Source: Actinomycetota bacterium (GTDB lineage: Bacteria; Actinomycetota; Actinomycetes; Nanopelagicales; Nanopelagicaceae). Taken from it: 6,029 bases of DNA. This document shows, piece by piece, positions 1-5,038 of the stretch. The stretch's first letter is position 1; every line of letters starts with the position of its first letter. The translations under genes and the position numbers were made by a program. The stretch lies in NCBI GenBank assembly GCA_947490605.1, contig CANLHE010000056.1, forward strand, positions 1 to 6,029, in the 5' to 3' direction. The notes beneath the pieces are model-generated. The model saw nothing but the letters and a program-made list of their open reading frames with translations. It did not search any database and was not told the DNA's origin.

Positions 1-767
1 GTACAACAGATGACAACCAAGGCGCAGCAGCTGCTCAATTCGCAGCACAAGACGCAAAGGTTAAGTCAGTTTACGTTCTAAATGACACAGAGACCTACGG
101 TCAAGGTGTTGCTCGTGCATTTACTGCAGAAGCTAAGAAGCAAGGAATCAAGGTTCTTTCTTCTGGTGAATACGGTGAAGGCTGGGATAAGAAGCAAACT
201 GATTACTCTGCATTATTTACCAAGATCAAAGCACTTAAGCCAGAGATGGTTTACTTTGCAGGAATCTTTGACAACAACGGTGGACAGTTGACTAAGGACA
301 AAGTAAAGGTTCTTGGCGACAACACTAAGGTTAAGCTGATGGCACCAGATGGTTTCACAGGTTACCCAGAGTTCAATGAGCTTCCAGAAGCAGAGGGTGC
401 ATACCTTACATTCGCAGGTCTTTCAACAGATCTTTTGCTTGCCAACAACCCAAATGGTGCTGGTGCAAAGTTTGTTGCAGACTACAAGGCGAAGTACGGA
501 TCTGATCCAGTTGGTTCATACCCAATCTACGGTGTAGCTGCAGTTCAAGTTATCTTGAAGGCAATTGCTGCATCTGACGGAACCCGTAAGGGTGTTCGTG
601 ACGCTGTATTCACTGGCTCTGGAATCACAATTTCAGCTGATGAATCAGTACTTGGTAAGGCACTAGAGATTGATCCAGCATCAGGTGACACATCAGCAAT
701 TGATATCACCATTGAAGTGGTTAAAGACAAGAAAGAGACCACTTTGAAAGCTTGGACAGTTCAATAA
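1..767 (+). CDS. livK: Branched-chain amino acid ABC transporter, substrate-binding protein (5'-truncated by window edge)
   Basis: The reading frame is open from base 3 to the TAA at 765-767, giving 254 visible residues; the N-terminus, including any signal peptide or lipobox, lies upstream of the window. The protein captures an amino acid (Leu/Ile/Val or a relative) outside the membrane and delivers it to LivH/LivM. It matches the Leu/Ile/Val-binding type I periplasmic fold (Peripla_BP_6): an opening TTDDNQG segment like the family's RT.G.D..QG, then VYVLNDTETYGQGVARAF (visible residues 23-40), YSALFTKIKALKPEMVYFAG, LMAPDGF and YPIYGVAAVQVILKAI. Family members are about 370-420 residues, so roughly a third is missing. 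It is the first gene of the visible liv cluster. Lysine codons are mostly AAG and asparagine mostly AAC, unlike polA in the same window, which suggests high expression. Exact ligand specificity cannot be read from sequence; a broader amino-acid or amide ligand is possible. Confidence 0.93.
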   Translation, partial: TTDDNQGAAAAQFAAQDAKVKSVYVLNDTETYGQGVARAFTAEAKKQGIKVLSSGEYGEGWDKKQTDYSALFTKIKALKPEMVYFAGIFDNNGGQLTKDKVKVLGDNTKVKLMAPDGFTGYPEFNELPEAEGAYLTFAGLSTDLLLANNPNGAGAKFVADYKAKYGSDPVGSYPIYGVAAVQVILKAIAASDGTRKGVRDAVFTGSGITISADESVLGKALEIDPASGDTSAIDITIEVVKDKKETTLKAWTVQ

Positions 768-773
768 ATATCT

Positions 774-796
774 AAACTCTCAGGTAACTGAGATTT
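774..796 (+). terminator. Hairpin 1 after the binding-protein gene (mRNA 3' stabiliser or partial terminator)
   Basis: This inverted repeat begins 7 nt after the livK stop codon. TCTCAG (778-783) pairs perfectly with CTGAGA (788-793) around a GTAA loop, which belongs to the stable GNRA tetraloop class. If C777 is bulged, AAA (774-776) also pairs with TTT (794-796), giving about 9 bp. The T-tract is only three bases long, so it is not a classical strong intrinsic terminator. In binding-protein transporter operons such structures commonly protect the upstream message or reduce read-through, so the binding protein is made in excess over the membrane parts. That role is inferred here. Confidence 0.5.
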
Positions 797-803
797 GATG
801 GCG

Positions 804-838
804 ATGCGGGGGCGTGTAAAAGCGCTCCCGTTTCGCAT
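804..838 (+). terminator. Hairpin 2 in the livK-livH spacer (possible attenuator)
   Basis: GGGGGCG (808-814) pairs with CGCTCCC (823-829), with one G-U wobble, around an 8-nt A-rich loop. Outside it ATGC (804-807) can pair with GCAT (835-838), leaving GTTTC (830-834) bulged. The stem is GC-rich in an AT-rich region, so it stands out. Only TTT (831-833) follows the inner stem, too short for an efficient intrinsic terminator. A partial terminator, processing barrier or attenuator lowering livHMGF expression relative to livK is the likely role. This is an inference from position and structure. Confidence 0.45.
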
Positions 839-866
839 AGTATTACCAATGCAAATGCAGGCTATC

Positions 867-872
867 GAAAGG
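867..872 (+). promoter_or_regulatory. Ribosome binding site of livH
   Basis: GAAAGG lies 10 nt upstream of the ATG at 883 and is the only purine-rich Shine-Dalgarno-like sequence in reach. It supports 883 as the livH start and shows that livH is translated from a leadered message, in contrast to the two leaderless-looking genes at 4596-5000 and 5039 onward. Confidence 0.55.
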
Positions 873-882
873 CAGAGTTGAT

Positions 883-1911
883 ATGGCAAAGAGCTCAGCA
901 CGATTTTCTGCCCGCCTACTGATTGAACGCGGCGCTGCTTCTGTAATTATTGGTTTAGTATTTTTTTGGTTGGCTGTAAATCTTCTTAAATCACCATCTC
1001 AGTTCTTCCAAGCTAGCGTGATTGGTTTAAGTAACGGTGTCCTTTACGCATTAATAGCTCTTGGTTACACATTAGTTTATGGAATTATTGAATTAATTAA
1101 CTTTGCTCACGGAGATCTCTTTATGCTCGGTGGAGTATTTGCTGCAACTTTTATTGCAGTTTGGTTTGGCCAGGAATCACCTTCATCCGTGGGCTATGTC
1201 GTTTTCTTTGCATGCCTGATCGCTGTGATGGGCTTTTGTGCAACGATCAATGTCGCGATTGAAAGATTTGCTTATCGAAGATTACGTAGAGCGCCAAAAC
1301 TTGCGCCACTAATCACAGCTGTTGGAGTCTCCTTTATTCTTCAATTTGTTGGAATGCGCTGGAATGGATCAGGACCTAAAACCTGGAACTCGGTATTGCC
1401 AAGCGGTGAATTTGTTATCTCCGGAGTACATATCCAATACACAACAATTTTTTCTTTTGCCGTAACTATCCCACTTCTAGCATTAATGACCTACATCGTG
1501 ACCAAAACTCGTCGCGGTAAGGCGATGCGTGCAACCGCACAAGATGCCGATGCGGCGCGCTTAATGGGAATTGATGTAAATAAAACTATTGCTTTCACCT
1601 TTGCACTTGGTGGCGCGCTAGCAGGCGCTGCTGGTCTGTTATTTCAGCAAACACGAGGAGTAACTAATTACAACCTTGGCTACCAATTGGGTTTAATTGC
1701 CTTCACTTCCGCTGTGCTTGGTGGAATTGGAAATCTATCCGGAGCTGTACTGGGAGCGATATTAATTGGTTTAGTTCAGGGATTGAATGATGGATTACCG
1801 ATTGGTTTAGGTCAACAGTGGTCACAAACAGTTGTATTTTCAATCTTGATTTTGCTTATGACCTTTAGGCCAACTGGGTTGCTCGGTAAACCGATGATAG
1901 AGAAGGTGTAA
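883..1911 (+). CDS. livH: Branched-chain amino acid ABC transporter permease LivH
   Basis: This 342-residue polytopic inner-membrane protein forms one half of the amino-acid channel together with LivM. The family's first conserved block is clear at residues 58-84 (IALGYTLVYGIIELINFAHG, then DLFMLGG). The cytoplasmic loop that contacts the ATPases is at 212-251 (GKAMRATAQDADAARLMGID and the following FTFALGGALAGAAG), followed by AVLGGIGNLSGAVLGA (277-292) and the C-terminal RPTGLLG signature (329-335). E. coli LivH has about 308 residues; the extra length here is mainly an N-terminal stretch with a basic start and a hydrophobic segment at about 19-35. The start is supported by GAAAGG upstream. 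It follows livK after a 115-nt structured spacer and precedes livM by 2 nt. Family assignment is firm; the substrate range is not visible. Confidence 0.95.
   Translation: MAKSSARFSARLLIERGAASVIIGLVFFWLAVNLLKSPSQFFQASVIGLSNGVLYALIALGYTLVYGIIELINFAHGDLFMLGGVFAATFIAVWFGQESPSSVGYVVFFACLIAVMGFCATINVAIERFAYRRLRRAPKLAPLITAVGVSFILQFVGMRWNGSGPKTWNSVLPSGEFVISGVHIQYTTIFSFAVTIPLLALMTYIVTKTRRGKAMRATAQDADAARLMGIDVNKTIAFTFALGGALAGAAGLLFQQTRGVTNYNLGYQLGLIAFTSAVLGGIGNLSGAVLGAILIGLVQGLNDGLPIGLGQQWSQTVVFSILILLMTFRPTGLLGKPMIEKV
1901..1906 (+). promoter_or_regulatory. Ribosome binding site of livM
   Basis: AGAAGG, inside the last codons of livH, lies 7 nt before the livM ATG at 1914. This is good Shine-Dalgarno complementarity and spacing, fixes the livM start, and is consistent with translational coupling across the 2-nt gap. 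Confidence 0.6.
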
Positions 1912-1913
1912 CG

Positions 1914-3107
1914 ATGAAAATTTCTCTACCTGGAATTAGAAAGGGTAAAGCATCCAAAAAAGCGGTTAAAGGATTTGACCAAGCAAAATGGATTCGTGGT
2001 TTTTCAATTGCCGCAATTGTTATTTGGATCTTCTATTCATTCGTGGTTGATCTTCTTCCATATGAGGTGTCTAGTATTTTCCAAAAGTGGATGCCAGCTA
2101 CAACTGTTAACGAAGCATTAGTTTGGGTTATCTGCGCCCTTGGCTTAAATATTGTGGTCGGTTATGCAGGTTTACTAGATCTAGGTTTCGTAGCCTTCTG
2201 GGCCATTGGCGGTTATGTAGCAGGTTGGCTCATGTCAGATTTCTTCCAGCAAGTAAGTATTCACTTGGGCTCAACGGCGCCAGCCGAACAACGAGGTATT
2301 CATATCTCGTTCTGGGGCGTGCTAGTTATTGGCGGCTTAGTTGCTGCTGTATTTGGCGTAATTATTGGTGCGCCTACTTTGCGGTTAAAGAGTGATTACC
2401 TGGCTTTAGTTACTTTAGGTTTTGGTGAAATCATTCCGCAGATTTTCTACAATGGCGAGAATATTGGTGGCTTCAACCTAACAAACGGATCTAAAGGAAT
2501 AGCCCCCGTTGATAATGTTGGATTATTCGGGAAAACTCTTGGACCCTTTGATCTTGATTGGAAATATTTAATATTTGTTTCACTTACTGCTTTGATGGTT
2601 TTCATCTCACTAAGAATTAGAAGTGGTCGTTTAGGTCGTGCTTGGCTTGCAATTCGTGAAGATGAGTTAGCTGCCAGCATGATGGGTGTGCCGTTGATGC
2701 GTTCTAAGTTGGCCGCTTACGCTATTGGCGCAGTTTCTGGTGGAGTTGGCGGTGTAGCTTTTGCAACCCACGTAAATGGCGTCTTTGCTGATCGCTTTAG
2801 CTTCTCAATCTCAATTATTTTGCTAGCGATGGTAGTACTTGGTGGAATGGGAAATGTTTGGGGCGTAATTGTTGGCGCGTTAACAATTGCTTGGGTGAAT
2901 GCCACTGGACTTCCAGCAATAGGTGACACTTTTAATTCTGCTTTTGGTACTAAAATCAATTTTCCTTCCTATAACTTCCTGCTATTTGGCGGAATTTTAA
3001 TTTTCATGATGCTTTACAAGCGTGAAGGAATGTTGCCGGAATCTCGATTGAAAGAGTTATTGCACGAGACTGATGATGAAACCTCTAATACTGGAAGGCA
3101 TTCATGA
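1914..3107 (+). CDS. livM: Branched-chain amino acid ABC transporter permease LivM
   Basis: This 397-residue integral membrane protein is the second channel subunit. Family blocks appear in order: LGLNIVVGYAGLLDLGFVAF (76-95) with AIGGYV; LRLKSDYLALVTLGFGEI (156-173); the ATPase-contacting loop SGRLGRAWLAIREDELAASM (237-256) with MGV; VVLGGMGNVWGVIVGA (307-322); and a closing REGMLPESR (370-378) that corresponds to the family's RP.GL motif. The first 25 or so residues are lysine-rich and presumably cytoplasmic (IRKGKASKKAVKG), and the tail after 378 is acidic and polar; neither is part of the conserved core. A loop of about 20 residues (about 110-130) separates two predicted membrane segments. 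The gene starts 2 nt after livH and its TGA overlaps the livG ATG by 4 nt (ATGA). Identification is firm. Confidence 0.95.
   Translation: MKISLPGIRKGKASKKAVKGFDQAKWIRGFSIAAIVIWIFYSFVVDLLPYEVSSIFQKWMPATTVNEALVWVICALGLNIVVGYAGLLDLGFVAFWAIGGYVAGWLMSDFFQQVSIHLGSTAPAEQRGIHISFWGVLVIGGLVAAVFGVIIGAPTLRLKSDYLALVTLGFGEIIPQIFYNGENIGGFNLTNGSKGIAPVDNVGLFGKTLGPFDLDWKYLIFVSLTALMVFISLRIRSGRLGRAWLAIREDELAASMMGVPLMRSKLAAYAIGAVSGGVGGVAFATHVNGVFADRFSFSISIILLAMVVLGGMGNVWGVIVGALTIAWVNATGLPAIGDTFNSAFGTKINFPSYNFLLFGGILIFMMLYKREGMLPESRLKELLHETDDETSNTGRHS
3093..3098 (+). promoter_or_regulatory. Ribosome binding site of livG
   Basis: GGAAGG near the 3' end of livM, 5 nt before the overlapping livG ATG, is the strongest Shine-Dalgarno sequence in the window. 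It supports the 3104 start and re-initiation by ribosomes finishing livM. Confidence 0.6.
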
Positions 3108-3889
3108 GTAATAAAAGCGCGCTGAATGCCAATAACATCTCCGTAAAATTCGGCGGCCTAGTTGCAGTAGATGATGTCTCTTTTGATATCCCAGAAAATA
3201 GTGTTATCTCATTAATTGGGCCAAACGGTGCCGGTAAAACTACATTTTTCAATGTATTAACTGGTTTATACAAACCAACAAGCGGCACGGTTACATTTGA
3301 TGGAAAAGATATAACTGCAAAGCCGCCTCATAAGATTGCCCAAGCTGGAGTTGCTCGAACTTTCCAAAACATTAGATTATTTGGATTAATGACAGCTGAA
3401 GAAAATGTTATGGTAGCCATGCACTCTCACTTGAAATCTGGCGTGTTAAGTACAATCTTAGGCACTCGTAAACAACGTGCAGAAGAGGCTGAGTCAAAGA
3501 AAATTGCTCGTGAACTTTTGGAGTTCGTAGGTATCGGTGGAACTGCAGATAAATTTGCTCGAAATCTTTCATACGGTGACCAACGTCGCCTTGAAGTTGC
3601 TCGTGCACTTGCTCTTCAGCCAAAGGTGCTTTTACTTGATGAGCCAACTGCCGGAATGAATCCACAAGAATCAAAGGTTTTCGTAGATTTTGTTTACCGA
3701 GTGCGAGATGAGAAAAATTTAGGAATCTTATTGATTGAGCATGATATGTCTGTAGTTATGAAAGTTTCTGAGCGAATTACCGTTCTAGATCGTGGCCAGA
3801 AGATCGCAGAAGGCACCCCAGCTGAGATCAAATCTGATAAACGAGTTATTGAGGCATACCTTGGTAAATCTGCAGAGAATGGTAAATAA
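3104..3889 (+). CDS. livG: Branched-chain amino acid ABC transporter ATP-binding protein LivG
   Basis: This 261-residue cytoplasmic ATPase subunit pairs with LivF to power import. All ABC motifs are intact: Walker A GPNGAGKTT (39-47), Q-loop Gln in RTFQNIRLF (Q88), signature LSYGDQRRLEVARAL (155-169), Walker B LLLDEPTAGMNP (176-187, D179/E180), and the H-switch in IEHDM (H213). The LSYGDQR form of the signature, rather than LSGGQ, and the TAGMNP after Walker B are characteristic of LivG proteins. The C-terminus has the BCA_ABC_TP-like G.P.EI (about 238-242) and VIEAYLG (248-254). Length matches the family (about 255 residues). Its ATG lies within the end of livM and its TAA shares one base with the livF ATG, indicating tight translational coupling and balanced stoichiometry. 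Confidence 0.96.
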   Translation: MSNKSALNANNISVKFGGLVAVDDVSFDIPENSVISLIGPNGAGKTTFFNVLTGLYKPTSGTVTFDGKDITAKPPHKIAQAGVARTFQNIRLFGLMTAEENVMVAMHSHLKSGVLSTILGTRKQRAEEAESKKIARELLEFVGIGGTADKFARNLSYGDQRRLEVARALALQPKVLLLDEPTAGMNPQESKVFVDFVYRVRDEKNLGILLIEHDMSVVMKVSERITVLDRGQKIAEGTPAEIKSDKRVIEAYLGKSAENGK

Positions 3890-4593
3890 TGTTAAAAATT
3901 GAAAACTTAGAGGTTGCCTACGGCAATATCAAAGCGATTAAAGGTATTTCACTTGAGGTAAATCAAGGTGAAATTGTTACATTAATCGGCTCTAATGGTG
4001 CGGGTAAATCAACAACTCTTCGTGCGATCTCTGGAATCTTAAAACCAAAGAGCGGCAGCATTACTTTTAATGGTGAGCGAATTGATGGCGTAGAAGGACA
4101 TGACATTGTTGCTAAGGGAATCTGCCAATCACCAGAGGGACGACGAATTTTTCCAAAGATGTCGGTAGATGAGAATTTAGATTTAGGTGCTTTTTTGCGT
4201 AACGACAAAGAGGGAATCGCTGCCGATCGCGACCGAGTTCTAGAACTGTTTCCAAGATTGCGCGAGCGAATTGATCAAAAAGCGGGAACTATGTCAGGCG
4301 GAGAACAGCAAATGCTTGCGGTGGGCCGTGCGCTTATGGGCTCACCTAAGTTATTACTCCTGGATGAGCCATCAATGGGTCTAGCTCCAGTACTAGTGGA
4401 TATGATTTTTGAAACTATTGAAAAAATAAACAAGCAAGGCACAACCATTTTGTTGGTTGAGCAAAATGCTCTGGCTGCACTTAATGTTGCCGACCGTGCA
4501 TATGTTCTTGAGTCTGGCTCGATAAAGATGAGCGGAAAAGCAAAAGATTTAATTTCAAATGATGAGGTTACAAAAGCTTATCTAGGTGGTTAG
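3889..4593 (+). CDS. livF: Branched-chain amino acid ABC transporter ATP-binding protein LivF
   Basis: This 234-residue cytoplasmic ATPase is the second nucleotide-binding subunit of the importer. Motifs: Walker A GSNGAGKST (34-42), PEGRRIFPKMSVDENL (82-97), signature MSGGEQQMLAVGRAL (135-149), Walker B LLLLDEPSMGLAP (155-167, D159/E160) and LVEQNA (189-194). The Q-loop position carries Glu (E83) and the switch position carries Gln (Q192) instead of His. Both are normal for LivF and separate it from LivG, so they are not defects. Length matches E. coli LivF (about 237 residues). The ATG overlaps the livG stop by one base (TAATG) and only a weak AGAGA lies upstream, so initiation probably depends on coupling to livG. 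It is the last gene of the transporter cluster and is followed after 2 nt by the end of the oppositely oriented thioesterase gene. Confidence 0.96.
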   Translation: MLKIENLEVAYGNIKAIKGISLEVNQGEIVTLIGSNGAGKSTTLRAISGILKPKSGSITFNGERIDGVEGHDIVAKGICQSPEGRRIFPKMSVDENLDLGAFLRNDKEGIAADRDRVLELFPRLRERIDQKAGTMSGGEQQMLAVGRALMGSPKLLLLDEPSMGLAPVLVDMIFETIEKINKQGTTILLVEQNALAALNVADRAYVLESGSIKMSGKAKDLISNDEVTKAYLGG

Positions 4594-4595
4594 TT

Positions 4596-5000
4596 CTACC
4601 GTTCAGCAAGAATTAAACAAGTAATTCGGGCGCTACATGTTCTCTCGCCTTTATCATTGGTAATTTCTACCTCATAACAACAGAGAGTTTTACCTAAAGT
4701 AACTGCAGTAGCAACCGCTGTTACTACTCCAGAGGTAGCTGATTTATGATGTGTCGCATTTACATCAACGCCAACAATTCTTCGATTAGGGCCAGCATGA
4801 AGTTGAGTTCCGATTGAACCAAGACTTTCAGCTAGTACAACATTTGCTCCACCATGGAGCAATCCAATTGGTTGAGTATTTCCTTCTACTGGCATTGTGC
4901 CAACCAACCTACTTGGCGAAGCCTCGATTATCTCGATACCCATTTTCTTATCAAGGGCACCAGAACCCCGCTCACGAATTACATCTAGGAAATCAGTCAT
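4596..5000 (-). CDS. PaaI/YdiI-type hotdog-fold acyl-CoA thioesterase
   Basis: This 134-residue single-domain hotdog protein is predicted to hydrolyse an acyl-CoA or aryl-CoA thioester in the cytoplasm, normally as a dimer or tetramer. The family core is TMPVEGNTQPIGLLHGGANV (35-54) followed by VLAESLGSIG (55-64). It closely resembles E. coli YdiI (MenI, 1,4-dihydroxy-2-naphthoyl-CoA thioesterase), which has GLLHGGASVVLAESIGS as I recall it. H49, G50/G51 and E58 match the substrate and catalytic positions of that family. The second half (VGVDVNATHHKSATSG, 76-91, then a long strand to TCLILAER) completes the fold. Length matches the family (about 136 residues). The ATG is the only plausible start: an in-frame TAA lies 12 nt upstream. 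There is no Shine-Dalgarno sequence, so a leaderless transcript is likely. Real substrate unknown; a menaquinone role cannot be asserted from this window, hence no gene symbol. Confidence 0.88.
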   Translation of the reverse strand: MTDFLDVIRERGSGALDKKMGIEIIEASPSRLVGTMPVEGNTQPIGLLHGGANVVLAESLGSIGTQLHAGPNRRIVGVDVNATHHKSATSGVVTAVATAVTLGKTLCCYEVEITNDKGERTCSARITCLILAER

Positions 5001-5006
5001 GTCCGA

Positions 5007-5012
5007 AGTTTA
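5007..5012 (-). promoter_or_regulatory. Predicted -10 box of a leaderless promoter for the thioesterase gene
   Basis: Read on the minus strand, TAAACT fits the actinobacterial TAnnnT -10 consensus and ends exactly 6 nt before the ATG (spacer 5001-5006). Transcription would therefore start at or next to the A of the start codon at 5000. No ribosome binding site is present, as expected for a leaderless message. A weak -35-like TTGGGA lies at 5032-5037 with a 19-nt spacer. Confidence 0.45.
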
Positions 5013-5026
5013 ACCTGAATAGGAAT

Positions 5027-5032
5027 TAGAAT
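5027..5032 (+). promoter_or_regulatory. Predicted -10 box of a leaderless promoter for polA
   Basis: TAGAAT is a strong TAnnnT -10 match ending 6 nt before the polA ATG at 5039 (spacer 5033-5038), placing the transcription start at the start codon. The only purine-rich element, AGGA at 5021-5024, is 14 nt from the ATG, too far for a normal Shine-Dalgarno sequence. No convincing -35 box is seen at the expected position near 5004-5009. The TAG of this box is also an in-frame stop, which excludes a longer polA N-terminus. Confidence 0.5.
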
Positions 5033-5038
5033 CCCAAT

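Larger units (their letters stand above)
798..881 (+). other. Possible 27-codon micro-ORF (leader peptide candidate) ahead of livH
   Basis: An ATG at 798 opens a 27-codon frame that ends at TGA 879-881, one base before the livH ATG at 883. A weak purine stretch (CTGAGA, 788-793) lies 4 nt upstream of the ATG, and hairpin 2 falls inside the frame. The peptide would contain two Leu, two Ile and two Val, including the run RIVLP. That is not strongly enriched, so a classical branched-chain attenuator peptide is not demonstrated. The close stop/start spacing would allow translational coupling to livH. It may equally be chance in a 115-nt spacer. Confidence 0.15.

Noticed and set aside
82..291. 69-codon plus-strand frame overlapping the start of the binding-protein fragment
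   Set aside because: The binding-protein frame is open from base 3 and carries the family motifs; this alternative frame has none.
841..846. TATTAC as a -10 box for a separate livH promoter
   Set aside because: It is a weak match with no -35 partner at the proper distance, and livH has a leadered-type Shine-Dalgarno sequence consistent with read-through from livK.
4078..4470. LivF lacking the Q-loop Gln and the switch His, suggesting a degenerate ATPase
   Set aside because: PEGR at the Q-loop and VEQN at the switch are normal for LivF proteins; Walker A, signature and Walker B are intact.
4586..4600. Short inverted repeat GGTGG/CTACC around the livF stop codon as a bidirectional terminator
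   Set aside because: It has only 5 bp with a wobble on one strand and a mismatch on the other, and no T-tract follows, so it is too weak to call.
4814..5029. 71-codon plus-strand frame opposite the thioesterase gene
   Set aside because: It lies antisense to the well-conserved hotdog core, has no recognisable motif and is explained as a shadow of that gene.
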